NCBI GenBank assembly: GCA_033297075.1
Contig: MU858221.1
Location: 1 to 64,000, forward strand
Direction: 5' to 3'
DNA from: Rhypophila decipiens
Taxonomy: Eukaryota; Ascomycota; Sordariomycetes; Sordariales; Naviculisporaceae
DNA length: 64,000 nucleotides
Made by a program: the position numbers and the translations under genes. The notes beneath the pieces were generated by a model, which saw nothing but the letters and a program-made list of their open reading frames with translations, was not told where the DNA came from and did not search any database. This document shows positions 22,366 through 34,134 of the stretch, piece by piece. Position 1 is the first letter of the stretch. Each line of letters begins with the position of its first letter.

Positions 22366-24162
22366 TTAATCCCAGTTGCCAGGGGCCAACACCACCGGCC
22401 GTCCGGCCCTCATGTCCTCCATGACATCCTCAATCTTCCACGGCTCGTACTTGTATCCGGGGGGGTAATTAGGCGGAATACCACTGCCCTCGTCGCACAT
22501 GTCCTCCAGCTTGACGCCCTTCTCCATGCTCTCGACCACCTTGCCGTAGACGTCATAGGCGTACTGCTCCGGATCGTGGTTGAAGATCCAGCTGGGCAGC
22601 TTGGGCTGAGCGCGTCTAGGATCAAGCTTGACCTTGGTCCAGTCGGTATCCTGCAACAGCTCGGCATTGCTGAAGCCCAACTTTTGCGCGCAAGCATTAC
22701 GAATGAATCGCATGCGAACATGTGCGCGAACGGACTGGGGGATCTTGTCGCGACCGCCGATCTGAAGACAAGAGGCGAGGCAGATGGCATCCTCGATGGC
22801 TTGTGTCGCGCCGTTGCCCGAGGCAGGGAGGAACGAGTGGGCTGCGTCGCCGATGTTGACGACCAGACCCTCGGGGGACGCCCACTTTGGTTGCGGGTTT
22901 CTCCAGAAGAGCTCAAAGTTGACGATTGTGTTGGGCGGTGTGAGCTTGATCAGGTCTTTGTACATGGACGACCACGGCTGCGGGCCGACGCCCTTGTCCA
23001 TGTTGGCGAGGACTTCTTCGGAAGGGATCGTGTTGGACCAGGATTCCTTTTCGGAGCCCGTCACCTTTTCTTGGTGTCAGCACGACTGGCAAGCAAAGAA
23101 CGGGTACCAGGTGATGGGAAGCACTTACGTCGTGGTTCATGATCCAGATCATGGTGTCGGGCCGAGTGAGGGTCATGGCGTAGGTGCCAGGTCTGTTCAC
23201 AACCCAATGTCAGCCAAGTCCATCTCATCCAAGAGACATAGGAAAAACTCACCCCAACCAAGTTCTCACGATCGGCTCATCTCCGGTCTCGCCCTTCTGC
23301 ATACGGAAGAACTCCTTGACCTTGGGGTCCTTGTCCAGATGCTCAATGGGAAAAGCAGCGCGCCACATGGCACGTCCACTCTTCATGGCCCTAACCTGAC
23401 CGCCGACCAACTTCTGGCTCTTGCTGCCCACGCCATCAGCAGCAATCACCACATCGGCCTCGTGCTTCTCGCCCTGGTCCGTGATACAGCCCGCTTTTCC
23501 ACGTGCAGCATCCTCATAGTAGTCGACGACCTTTTTGCCAAACTGAATCTTGACGCCCAGTTTTTGGACCTGGTTGACGTACATCTTGTAGATCAAGGGA
23601 CGCATTTGGAAGGTTCCGGGGGGAGTGTTGGGATCCAGCCCGGCATCGCGCAGGCGATCGGATACCTTCTTTGGCTCGATCATGGGCGTGCCATCGTGCT
23701 TGAAGGTCTCGATCCAGCAATTATGGAGGGAAATGTCGTGGAACTCCTTGGCCATGTCGGGCCAGTGCTTGAAGAAGCGGGTGGCTGAGAGGCCCATGAA
23801 GTACATGTCTCCTGGAACAGCATAATGGTGTTAGCGAGAGGTACTTGGACGGGGAATGATGGAGGAATGCTACCAGCTGTGTTAATGTCGTCGTTTCTCT
23901 CGAGAACGCGGACATTGTGCCCCTTGCGGACACACTCGAGGGCGGCAGTCAGACCGGCGAGACCTGTGCCGACGATGAGGACGTCAATGCCCGTGTTGGG
24001 GTATGACCCCACGGGTTTGGAGTTTTCGTCTTGGATGTAAGGCATCTTCTCGCACGGCGGGGCGGTGAATCTGTGGTGGAGGCTGGCCGAAGGACAGGCA
24101 AAGGAACGGACAAAGGGACGAATCTCAGAGACATACTCGACTTGAGTCTCGGGAGGGGCCAT
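22366..24162 (-). CDS. class A FAD-dependent monooxygenase (salicylate/3-hydroxybenzoate hydroxylase-like)
   Basis: Four exons (24162-23874, 23811-23253, 23192-23129, 23064-22366; introns 62, 60 and 64 bp) give 536 residues. Group A flavoprotein hydroxylase marks are all present: the N-terminal Rossmann motif DVLIVGTGLAGLTAALE, the DG motif ADVVIAADGVGSKS and the C-terminal GD motif VNIGDAAHSFLPASGNGATQ that binds the flavin ribityl chain. The enzyme should use NAD(P)H and O2 to hydroxylate an aromatic substrate. There is no signal peptide or membrane span, so it is probably cytosolic. The first about 40 residues before MPYIQDE are an extension; initiation at that internal Met is possible. 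Its neighbours include a P450 and a DUF1772 protein, which suits a catabolic or secondary-metabolite context, but the substrate cannot be read from sequence. Confidence 0.9.
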
Positions 24163-26549
24163 GGTGATGGTATATTATCTGCTGCCAAGTGGACCGTTTC
24201 GTGGTAATGCCAACTAGCGAGTCGTGCCCTCGGCCGGCTCGTCGTGCTGAGTCCGGTGGCGGTCGATGGTTGTCGACGGTCTTGAAGCGATCTTTTGTGG
24301 CTTCAAGAGTTCCCCCTTTTCAAGTCAAGCTTTTCTTTTTTTTCTTTTTTCTCATCAGCCAACGACAGATTAGCCGAATCGGGAAGATACGGTCTGTTAT
24401 GAACTTTGCATTCCAGCCGTCCGCCTTCCACGTTTTTGGCTCGGTGTGTCTCTGGATGAAAACAAAGAGTGCCTCGGTTGATTCCGAACAGGTTGGTCCG
24501 TCCCACTGTCACAGTTTTCTTCATTATCTGACATTATTTGTGAATTTTTGTGATCATCTAACATCCTTCTCGCTTTAGATCTAAAGCGAGATGGAGCCTC
24601 GCTTCTTCTTCCATGATCCCCAATTTATTTCAATGGACATCGTTCCATCAAAAACGCCATCAAGAGCAACCTAGATCATCTTCCGGGGCGATTTCAGCAA
24701 ACAGACGATGAGAACTCCCACAGATCTTATTTAGCAGATGTCGACCATCGTCCTCGGCCGCGTATGGCAGGTTTGGCGGCGGACGCCGGCCCAAGCCCCA
24801 ACACCGGACCAAAACTTGGCTGCGCACCGCTGCGGGCATTGCCGGAGACACCCCCCCCCCCCCCCCCCGTCCGAAATCCCCGAAGAGTCGCCGCCAAAAC
24901 TCAATCCTGCCGAGGATAAACCCAAACTGTTATCGATAACCTTGGGTACCTTAATCGTCCCAATCACCTTATATTGCAAAAAAGTCACGGTTCCCTCTGC
25001 TCAAAATACGTCCGAACCAATTATCTCCTCATGTTAGGGGGACGTGTCTGTAAGCTCAGCATGGCATCATCCTACGAGTGCAGTCCCTTGCCACCGTCAA
25101 GCTACTGCAACTGAATCTGACTTTATGGCCTACGGAATGCGATAAGTTGCATACCAGTCTATTACTTGTGCAGGGACCCAAGGTCTCGAAAGAGCCTTCG
25201 TAGTTGGCCTGCAGTCATTCACCAAAGCACCTGGAAGATGGTGAGTGTTCCAGATTATCATCAAGGGACCCAGAAATTGTGATCAGACCTAGTGAAGCTG
25301 ATCATCTCGGACCCCCTTTTTTGGCAGAGGAAAGCTGGCATGGCCAGAGCTCGACAAGGAAAAAGATGTGGCAAGTGAGGACAACGTAATGTTTATTGAC
25401 GTGACGATCAAAAGCTGTCGGCTTGTGGCGACTTGCCCCTCTCCAGCTGCCCCCTCGGACCCAGTAAACACCGTCTGGCAGCTGCAAAAGCAAGCAGGGC
25501 GATGACTGACAAGACATGAGGCAGCATGAGCTCGACTGAATCTCACGCTCATCTCAGCATTACAAGCCATACGGGGACCATCCGTTGAAACCTGATACGG
25601 CAAACTACATCCTGCTGTTCATGATTGCATCTTGCAATGTCAAGGTGAAGACTTCAGATGAATGCACTCTCTTCCACATCGTCTGCCAACTTTGCACAAG
25701 CCGTAGTGTAATCTACTGGCTCAGGGGGGCAGGAGTAGCCAGGAGCAAGCTGGCCACCACCTGGTCAAGCAATCTGGAAAGGGGCGAATAAGCGCGGTTG
25801 ACAGTGTTGGTGCGAGCAGAGAGCAGCTGGGGCCGAGCTAGGTACATTCTCGTTCTTACTCGGGAACGGCACTGTATACAGGACGAACGGCATAGTGCAT
25901 GAACTAGCAATCGACCAACAGCTCTGGCCAACGGCAAAAGGGCCGGACAACCCACCATCCAGAAACTGTCCCTTCTCTCTCCTTGAGCAACACACGGTTT
26001 AACATGTAGTCGAGGTCCAGCCAATGAGAGTAATGTAAGTTACACCCCTAATCCTACCGGTGGGAGTTACAAGACCGTTTACACACAGAAGCGTGGCCCC
26101 AAAGCCAGCACCGCTCCTCATTGGGTGAAAATCGCACTGACGATCCAGTTCTTCCCACCACGGCCCTTCAACGGTCAGACACCAACACCCAGAAAACAAA
26201 CCGCCGCAAATCTCGATGGTATCAGGAGTTGTTTCATTTGGACCACCCAGCACACATATCAGTGCGCACATTCCCTCGCTCATTCGCGTTTAGAAAGAAC
26301 AGACACATCCTCGTCCCCATCGCTTCTTTCCATATTAGACAGGCGACCTGCAGTGAGGCTGGGCAATCAGGTTTGGATTCATATCAACATAGCATCCTAA
26401 CCCGCTGCCTGCAACGCCAAGAGCTCAGCTGTGCCCTATCCATCACACTCGTTTATCCATCAAACAACCACCAGGACCGCCAAGCATCACGACTGCTCAT
26501 CAGCACAGCACCCTCTTGAGCCCGCCGATCGCCGGCACTCGTCGCAAAG
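24163..26549. other. intergenic between divergent oxidoreductase genes
   Basis: About 2.4 kb between the FAD monooxygenase (minus) and a P450 (plus). No supported gene. It contains an 18-nt C homopolymer and pyrimidine-rich stretches (for example TTCTTTTTTTTC near 24325). It could carry shared control elements for the two genes. Confidence 0.4.
24851..24868. repeat. C18 homopolymer
   Basis: Run of 18 C in non-coding sequence. Its length is unreliable in most sequencing chemistries. Confidence 0.8.
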
Positions 26550-28462
26550 ATGCAGCTCATCACCATCGGGCTATTAGCCTTTGCAGTCTTTCTCCTCGCC
26601 ACAATTCACTTCCTGAAACTGTTTCGAGAAATGAACTGTCGCTCCCCTTCCACACCGCCAGGCCCAACTCAGATCCCATATCTGGGCCGGATCCACGACC
26701 TCCCGATCCAGCACATGTGGTTGAAGTTCAAGGAATGGGCCGACATCCACGCCACCAAGACGGGCTTCTATCAGACTGAGATGCTCGGCGCCAAATTCAT
26801 CATCATCTCGGACGAAAAAGTGGCCGAGGACCTTCTCGTCAAGCGCGCAAAGTTCAACTCTGATCGGCCCATGATTCGCTCCCTGTTTGACTCCAAATCC
26901 GAGTTTGGGTCCATGGAGTACTTGCCTCTGATGGGGAGGAATCAGTACTGGGCTCGTCAGCGGAAACTGTCGCACGCTTATCTCACTGAAGCCACCAACG
27001 CCCAGTATCATGGCATCATGTACCACGAGGCCAAGAGGTTCATGGCAAGACTTGTGCATGACCCTGCCAATTTCCAGTTTTGGCTCGAGGATATGGCTTC
27101 CAAGGTTATGTGCTCGCTTACGTGGGATGATACTTCTCTGAGCGAGTACTGCACCACTTCTGCCTGGGGGTTGCTTACCCAGATGTCGCCCGCTGGCCCG
27201 CTTACCAATGTTCTCACACCGCTTTGGCATCTGCCCTTGTTCATGAACCCCTGGAAGCGGGCTGAGCACAAGAGACACGATGAGCAGCAGGCTTGGTGGA
27301 TGGAGCGACTTGTTACTGTCCGGGAGAAGATGAGCAGGAATGAGATGAGGCCTTGCTGGACGAAGCAGTTTTTGGAGAAGCAGAGCGGCATGAAGACGTC
27401 CATCTCGGGAGATCATGAGGCCTCTTCGGTGATTGGCATGCTTGCGCTGGTCGGCATCTTTACCGTCGCCGGGCCCTTGTCGTACTGGCTTGTTACCATG
27501 GTGCACCACCCGGAGTGGCAGGCTGCGGTTCAGAGAGAGATCGACGAGGTGTGCGGAGACCGGCCGCCGACTCTGGATGACACCCCGAGACTTCCCATCC
27601 TCCGGGCTTGTATCAAGGAGACGATGCGCTGGAAGCCGAATGTTCCTACTGGTGTCGCTCACGAGACAGAACGCGATGATGTCTACAATGGGTTCTTTAT
27701 CGAAAAGGGAACGAGGATCTTGCCTCTTGACTGGTACGTTGTGCACTCCCTTCCTCCACTCTTGTAACGGCCTCTGACGCTTTTGGATTGCCCAGGGCCT
27801 TCCTCCGCAACCCGGCCAAATACCCCGACCCCTTGACCTTCCGCCCCGAACGCTGGCTTGAGCCTTCGTGGCCCACCTACCAGGCACCTCTCACGCAGTA
27901 CCCCACCATCAAGGGCATGTCGTCCTTTGGATGGGGCCACAGACAATGTCTCGGCATGCAGCTCACCCAGGACGAGCTCATCGTCGCTTGTGGAAGTCTC
28001 GCCTGGGCTTTTACGCTCAAACACAAGATTGACCCCCTTACTGGCCGCCAAAAACCTGTTCCCCTTGACAAGTCCAACTCGCTCCTCATCGTCAAGCCTG
28101 ACCCCTTCGAGATGGACTTTGAGCCCCGGAGTCGGGAGCGGAGAGAGCAAGTTCTGAAACAGTGGGAGCGGGCGGAGCAAAAAGACGTCAAGCAGCGCGT
28201 GGATTTTCTGAGGGCTGCCAAGACGGCGAGAGGCGAGATGTTGGATGGCTCCGAGTGCGAAAAGGCAGCTGCCATGGCTGGTGTGTCTTGCAGGCCCTCA
28301 GGCCCTATCAGCAAGATCACCTTGGCTACTCCAGCCCACTCGACCACACCGGCAGCGACAACGGGAAGCACTCGACCGCCCCTCAGCGGTATGCTCAGCA
28401 CGGTTAAGAAGCAGGACATGATATTACAGTTTAGCCGGGTGAACTCTTATTCTGGGATGTAG
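26550..28462 (+). CDS. cytochrome P450 with atypical I-helix
   Basis: Two exons (26550-27733, 27796-28462; 62-bp intron) give 616 residues. An N-terminal membrane anchor (LITIGLLAFAVFLLATIHFL) and a proline hinge (TPPGPTQIPYLG) indicate ER attachment. The K-helix ExxR is present in CIKETMRWKPN, the PERF-type region as FRPERW, and the heme-thiolate loop is canonical: FGWGHRQCLG with the Cys ligand. The I-helix instead reads IFTVAGPLSYWLV, so the usual acid-Thr pair of AGxDT is replaced by Leu-Ser. A charged and then Ser/Thr/Pro-rich tail of about 120 residues after the heme region is longer than usual. It could be a monooxygenase with modified O2 activation or a P450 doing isomerase or dehydratase chemistry. 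It sits in the 22-34 kb tailoring-gene group. Confidence 0.9.
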
Positions 28463-29621
28463 CCTTCTACCAGGGACGTCTACTGTTGGATACGAGTTCA
28501 TTTACGCCATCTGTTTGTCAGCGTCTAGGCCCTTCACGTTTCACTGTTGTCCTCGAGGATTTGCATTCTGGAGTTGTATTATTCTGCATTTGAAGCGAAC
28601 TCATAATCCTCATTTCCTTTGTATCTTTTTTCTCTCTCTCACTTTAGCATGTCAAGACGGTTGGATCAACATTTCATATTAATGGACATGATTCAACCCG
28701 TCACCCTCCCCTTCCTAGATAGATGAGTCATGATAGATAGTCAGCATTTAAATACCACCTTTGTTTTAGTAACCTTGTGCTGATGTGGTCTTGCGAATGA
28801 GCAAAATTCCATGACCGAAAAGTAAAAAGATCAACATCGCCCCTCATACAATCGCCACGCCATCCATCACGTTACGGCGTCATAGCTCAGCCCACCGTAC
28901 GACTACACCTTAGCGTCGCTTACGAGGTATGTTGATCGCCTTGCACATGCAGGCTTCTGCACCAGATGCTCATGTGAACAGCGCCGTTCCTAATAAGCGC
29001 CATCGACGCACTTAGTTTTGCAAGCCTGCTTCGACACTAACTGTTAGCTCTCACTCGTTTGTGGTAGCCGTTTCGCCAGCGGAGATCCGCCAATTCTCAG
29101 TCTGCCGGTCTCATTGACTCTTAGGAGAAGCATGAGTAAAAAACATCTTTGATGGCTTTCTTTCTTGTTCGGGTGTTCTGATTTTGAGATGATGGCTTAC
29201 TGGCTTCGAGCCTCATCGATGATAGGGGTCAAAACAAGCTTTGTTGCCCCACACTTCGCCCCTGCCAAGACAAAACAAGGGGCCAAGTAAACAAAGCTCG
29301 GAAAACGCCGCGAGTCCCTTCCCTCGGAGCAAATTGACCCGATTCAGAACTGGTAGCAAAAAAGCCACAAGTCGGTCACAGTGGCCTGTCCTGGCCGGAA
29401 TCGACAGGAAAGAGTCACACATGTCTTGGCCGTTCGCATCCCGTTGCGGCTCCCCAATTCATCCGAGTTGCGATTTTTATCTTGCTCCCTTTCCCTTGTT
29501 TGGACTTTTGGATGGCTGGATTTAACCTCTTGATCTCATCAATTGGTTTTGATCCATTTCATCTGCTCTACAAGTCACTGTCACTCTTTTCCCGTCAAGA
29601 CCAACAAAACAACAGCCCATC
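28463..29621. other. intergenic, no gene seen
   Basis: 3' region of the P450 and promoter of the DUF1772 gene. No convincing ORF or repeat. Confidence 0.4.
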
Positions 29622-30315
29622 ATGTCCAACTACATCAACACCAACGCGGTCGTCGGCGTGACTGCCGCATGTTCCTTCATTCTTCTCGGCAAGCACAACA
29701 AACCCTTTCCCGCAAATCAACAGCCAGCCTGCTAACCTTTCTTCTTGGACAGGAAACGCAATAACCCAATCCTTCATGGGCGTGCCGGCCCTCCTCGTCG
29801 ACTTCCCGCGCCCCCTCGCCGGAAGCAAGGAAGAATACACGGCGGCCTCCAAGAAACTGGGCAAGCAATGGCCCGTCTTTTGGCAAATGGGAAATGTCTT
29901 TTTCCGCCCCATGTCCACCCTCGGAATCTTTACCTACAGCTATGCAGCCATCGCCACTCTCCGCGCCGCCTCCTCGCCCTTGCTTTCTGATTTCGGTGTC
30001 TCGACCCCTCAGTCTACCACCTGGAAGTTATACGCCATCAGCGCAGCATGCCATTTGATTACCGTTGTGCATTCGGCTATCAATATGCAGCCTATCAATG
30101 CGCGGATTGATGCGCTTAGGGGGGACGACCAGGGGAATGGAAGATCTGTGGAGGGTGTTTCGAACGGCAAGATCCAGGTGGGTGAGAGTGCCCATGAGGG
30201 ATTGGCCGAGTTTTGGGCGCGCAAGTGGATTCGGTTGAATAGCGTGCGCATTGTGATGCCTGCTATTGCGGGGAGTATGGCCATGTGGGGGCTTGTTCGG
30301 GGGGCTAGTAAATAA
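29622..30315 (+). CDS. DUF1772 / anthrone-oxygenase-like membrane protein
   Basis: Two exons (29622-29688 and 29753-30315) give 209 residues. The intron uses a GC-AG pair (GCAAGC donor, GGACAG acceptor) and joins FILLG to NAITQSFMGVPALL without a frame change. About four membrane segments are visible (AVVGVTAACSFILLG, STLGIFTYSYAAIATL, LYAISAACHLITVVHSAI, IVMPAIAGSMAMWGLVRG), as expected for DUF1772. Some members of this family (HypC-type) oxidise anthrones to anthraquinones in fungal polyketide pathways. The typical Trp/His-containing loops (WQMGNVFFRP, ITVVHSAINMQPIN, LNSVRIVMP) are present. A role in an aromatic pathway with the nearby monooxygenase and P450 is an inference. Confidence 0.85.
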
Positions 30316-31055
30316 TTTGGGACGGGTTTGTTCATGATGGGGTGGACTTGGTCTGTAGTATGAGACGCGAAAGGTGCTGAGAAGGTACAAGGAAGGAAAG
30401 GAGGACGACGAGGATGGCATGGAGATATGGGTCGATACCGTCAATGTATCTAGGGTTAGGGTTGTGTGTAGTAGCTATCCGGCAAGACAGGTTTGGCTGT
30501 CCGAGTGGATCGCCTCGTATTAATAAACAAGGAAGAAGGGGTTGGGCGCTTTCTTTGGTGTTTATATTATCGGTTGTTTCTCGATTCATTGCACAGATTG
30601 GTGGCAATGCGAATTGGTCCATGTTCATCAAAGGAGACGTGAAGAAATATTTGGTTGTCATCTCTTTCAAAGCTGTATACCACATTCTTGCGGATCAATG
30701 TCACGGTGCTCTGTTGAGAAGGTTCCACCACCGGTTTATGGATCCAAGACTGTTTTCTGGGTACATATTTCCTGTTATTTTATGTGGTGACAGATGATGG
30801 ATGGAGAGGAGCGGTATCCCCAAGAAAGTGGAGTACAACTCATTACTTTGGGAGTACTGTATTGGTCAGGCAAACGACATCACATTGCATTTCTACGAGT
30901 ATCTATCTTCCCATGTTCCTACATATAAACAATTTCCGGTATACGTTCCAACGATACTGACAAGAAAAGAAAACAAAAAAGACGAAACAATAATCTTGAC
31001 TACCCTTGATCGCCGACACCAGGACTCCAAGCTCATGTTCGTCTCTCCTCTTTGA
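30316..31055. other. intergenic between convergent genes
   Basis: 740 bp with only weak frames. It contains a telomere-type motif at 30451-30463. Confidence 0.4.
30451..30463 (+). repeat. short interstitial telomere-type motif
   Basis: TAGGGTTAGGGTT, two TTAGGG units in the 3' flank of the DUF1772 gene. Confidence 0.4.
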
Positions 31056-31925
31056 TCAGTTCGAATTCATCCATCTTCTAACGCCCCAAAATGTCTGGGC
31101 AGCGATGCAAGTAAACAAAATCGAGCCTCCAGCCCAGCGAGCAGCTCTGGTGCTAGCAACTGCCGACGCCCCCATGGCCAGAGAAAATCTCGTGAACAAA
31201 GCAGTGGGTGACCACACCGCCATCCTTTCTCTCTGTGCCATGGTGGCATTGCCGGTTGAAGGCCCATCAAAGTTCTTGGGAGCATGTCGCTGCCGCATCT
31301 CGATCGCTTTGTGACTGTCGACAAACTCTGTGATTTCCAACACTTCACTCCCGTCGGGTGAGAGCCGAATCATCATGACACATTCGTTCCTCCATTCAAT
31401 CGTTGGAGCTTGAACCGCCCCCGGGCCGTCGGATTGTGGCTTGGCCTTGAGAGTACCCTCCATCCGCGCATGAATCGTCACAATGCCCTTCCCCAGGTCG
31501 GTGAAGGTCTCCTCGGGTACCATTGCGAATTTATCAAAAACCGAGAAAATACCAGTCGCGTGTTGGGCAAATGCGTCTATGCCCCGGGGCGGCATGTCCA
31601 AACTTGCGGGGAGGACACGATGGATGAACTGGTCCGATAAAGAGGCCAACAAGGTCGGAACGTCAAGCGAGGCGTAACCTTGCAGCAGAGACCGGATTGT
31701 GTTCTGTACACGCATGGCGAGCTCTCGTTGGGAGCGCGAGGCAGAATCAGAGGCGCTTGCGGATGATTGCGAACTAGAACTGATTGGGGATTCCGGGGCC
31801 GGGGACATGGGGGGACTGGGCGGGACCATGTTGAGGTGTGCAGGTGAGAGGTCGGGCACCTTGTCGGTGAGCGTGTGGTTGTGGTGGCGGGACATGGCCT
31901 GCTGTTGCTGATGGTGCTGCATCAT
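31056..31925 (-). CDS. NTF2/SnoaL-like fold protein with C-terminal membrane segment
   Basis: Single exon, 289 residues. The first about 65 residues are His/Gln- and then Pro/Ser-rich and look disordered. From about 70 to 215 the pattern matches an NTF2-like (SnoaL-type) domain: an initial helix pair (AMRVQNTIRSLLQGYASLD), DQFIHRVLPASLDMPPRG, FSVFDKFAMVPEETF, and closing strands (WRNECVMMIRLSPDG and EVLEITEFVDS). A hydrophobic stretch near the C-terminus (GGSILFTCIAAQTFWGV) suggests a tail anchor. NTF2-like proteins serve as cyclases, isomerases or scaffolds in aromatic pathways, but many have no known activity. Start at 31925; a second ATG follows directly. Confidence 0.7.
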   Translation of the reverse strand: MMQHHQQQQAMSRHHNHTLTDKVPDLSPAHLNMVPPSPPMSPAPESPISSSSQSSASASDSASRSQRELAMRVQNTIRSLLQGYASLDVPTLLASLSDQFIHRVLPASLDMPPRGIDAFAQHATGIFSVFDKFAMVPEETFTDLGKGIVTIHARMEGTLKAKPQSDGPGAVQAPTIEWRNECVMMIRLSPDGSEVLEITEFVDSHKAIEMRQRHAPKNFDGPSTGNATMAQRERMAVWSPTALFTRFSLAMGASAVASTRAARWAGGSILFTCIAAQTFWGVRRWMNSN

Positions 31926-32749
31926 GTCGGGGACAATAATTGAAGTTGAATATGCTGAGCTTTCAAGTGTCTACACTGCAGGATAGCGAAAGATGGAACT
32001 GGTTAGTGATGGTCAAGTCTATCCAGGAGTGGCAGTTCTGTCAAGATATCTGCATTCCTCGTCCTCCTCGCTGCTCGATGATCCCGTCGTTGCCAGGTGC
32101 GCCTGCCATATCAACGCTGTTTCCAGACCAGATGCTAACTTGAAGCTAAGCTAAGCAATGATGATCCTTGACTTTGATCGCCCACCGTTCCTTCGAGAAT
32201 GGACCTTCTGGAGTTGCGGAGAAGGGTTGACCATGCAACAGCCTACGGTACCGGTCTATCCTTATATCACAACGGCTGCTTGCTTTTAGAGTTCCCATCC
32301 GCCCTGACCACCAAACAAAACTTTGATGGCTCCGTCTTGGTGCCAGAGGGCGTCCGTCATTGTGGGTCCAGAGCGGATTGGTGCACCTTTGAGCGCTGAT
32401 TCGGATCTCACGCCGGACTTCCCCCCAACACCTTTTGGTCCATATTAGACTCTGCTCGTTACTCGACCATTGTCCATCGTCCCAACCCAGACGTCAGGAT
32501 CATGATACATGGCCTAGGCCGCTCTGCACCATGCTTCCACTAGCAGACGCTCGACCAAAGCAAGCTGCACTCCCTGGCCTTCAAAATGCAGCTCACGCCA
32601 CCACAAATGCAATCATTTTCCGCAGATCATCTTCTTCACACCGCCTGATCCCTTTGCCCTTTGATTTGGAGTTTGACGCATTTCTTGCATATCCTCCTGT
32701 ACAAGCCAAGCAACAACAATACCGCCTCCCAAAATTCCCAACCATCACC
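31926..32749. other. intergenic between divergent genes
   Basis: About 820 bp between the NTF2-like gene (minus) and the NmrA-like gene (plus). An open frame runs upstream of the NmrA ATG, but its translation before 32750 lacks domain character. Confidence 0.4.
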
Positions 32750-33784
32750 ATGTCCAAAGCCCTCCTCATAACCGGCGCAACAGGCAAACAAGGCGGGTCC
32801 GTCATTGACGCCCTTCTGTCCCAGGCCTCGTCCACTTCTTCTCAAACCAACCCCCAAAAGTTCACCATCCTCGCCGTAACCCGCGACCCCTCATCCCCGG
32901 CCTCCCAGCGCCTCCTTCGCAAATCCAATCCCGAAAAAGGAGTAGCCATCAAACTCGTCAAGGGCAACCTAGACGACATCCCCGCTCTCTTCGCATCCGC
33001 CAAGGAAGCCCTCAAATCCACCACGTCCCCATCTCTCCAAATCCACGGCGTCTATTCCGTCCAAGTGTCGCTCGGGCCAGGCGTCACCGTCCAAGGAGAA
33101 ATCAACCAAGGCAAGTCCCTCATCGACGGCGCCATCGCCAACGGTGTGCGACACTTTGTCTACTCTTCTGTCGAGAGGGGCGGTGATGAGCACTCGTGGA
33201 ACAATACCACGCCTATTCCCCACTTTCAGACCAAACATGCCATTGAGCACCATTTGCGGGATGTCAGTGCCATCAAGACGCTTGGTGGAGATGATGCCGA
33301 GGATGCTGCGGGCAAGCACATGGAGTGGACTATTCTGAGGCCAGTGGCGTTTATGGATAATCTCGCGCCGGGGATGCCTACCAAGGTGTTTTTGGCGGCC
33401 ATGAAGAATCATATCGGTGACAAGGGCAAGAAGGTGCAGTGGGTTGCTACCAAGGATATTGGAGTCTTTGCGGCCAAGGCGTTTACTAGCCCCGAGGAAT
33501 GGAAAAACCGGGCGGTGGGCTTGGCCGGTGATGAGCTTGATATGGAGGGGCTAGATCGGTCGTTTATGAGGGCCACCGGGAGGAATGTGCCTCTTGGGTA
33601 CGGCTTCATGGGGAGTATCCTGACTTGGGCGGTCAAGGAGATGGGGCTCATGATTGGCTGGTTTGCCGACGAGGGATACAAGGCCGATATTGAGGCTCGG
33701 AGGAAGGAGCACCCGGGCATGTTGACTATGGAGATGTGGCTTGCTCAGGAGGACAGCCCGTTTGCGGCCGGTGATACCAACTAG
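32750..33784 (+). CDS. NmrA-like NAD(P)-binding protein
   Basis: I place the start at ATG 32750 because MSKALLITGATGKQGGSV immediately forms the Rossmann dinucleotide motif GxTGxxGG at the N-terminus, as in NmrA/isoflavone-reductase-type SDRs; earlier in-frame ATGs only add an unrelated basic leader. Length is 344 residues, one exon. Other family marks are VKGNLDD, GVYSVQ, VRHFVYSSVERGG and the substrate-region segment WTILRPVAFMDNLAPG. There is no signal peptide. Such proteins are either redox-sensing regulators (NmrA, HSCARG) or reductases acting in secondary metabolism; the active-site Tyr/Lys pair typical of catalytic SDRs is not obvious, so a regulatory role is possible. Confidence 0.9.
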   Translation: MSKALLITGATGKQGGSVIDALLSQASSTSSQTNPQKFTILAVTRDPSSPASQRLLRKSNPEKGVAIKLVKGNLDDIPALFASAKEALKSTTSPSLQIHGVYSVQVSLGPGVTVQGEINQGKSLIDGAIANGVRHFVYSSVERGGDEHSWNNTTPIPHFQTKHAIEHHLRDVSAIKTLGGDDAEDAAGKHMEWTILRPVAFMDNLAPGMPTKVFLAAMKNHIGDKGKKVQWVATKDIGVFAAKAFTSPEEWKNRAVGLAGDELDMEGLDRSFMRATGRNVPLGYGFMGSILTWAVKEMGLMIGWFADEGYKADIEARRKEHPGMLTMEMWLAQEDSPFAAGDTN

Positions 33785-34134
33785 GGAGAGCAAGACATGC
33801 TTCTCTTGTTCTCTCTTTTGGTTTGTTTTTGTTGATTATGTACTCATTTTCTGCTCTGTCTTTTCTCTTCTTTGCATGTACTCACTGGTTGGGGGCGTAT
33901 TGATTCTTACAAGATAGATGGCTATGCACCCGATGTGCTCTTTGGTTTGTGTCTTATAGCATCACGAGGAATGCAATATCAGTATTTACACACCCCGAAA
34001 GTAGACAATGAATGAACCGCTTCCGTTAGGTTTCGCCTCGGCTGTTTTTTTCTTTCAGGACACCTTGTGCCGCGGCCTCTTTCCTGTCTTGCTCCATACA
34101 TGTACTTCCAACTGGCCCCCTCACTCCTCCCTAC
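33785..34134. other. intergenic between convergent genes
   Basis: 350 bp, T/C-rich 3' flank, no gene. Confidence 0.4.

Noticed and set aside
26574..27887. 437-codon minus-strand frame
   Set aside because: Antisense shadow of the P450 exon; low-complexity Arg/Pro/His translation.
32435..32749. N-terminal extension of the NmrA-like protein
   Set aside because: The Rossmann motif begins right after ATG 32750; the upstream open frame has no domain character.
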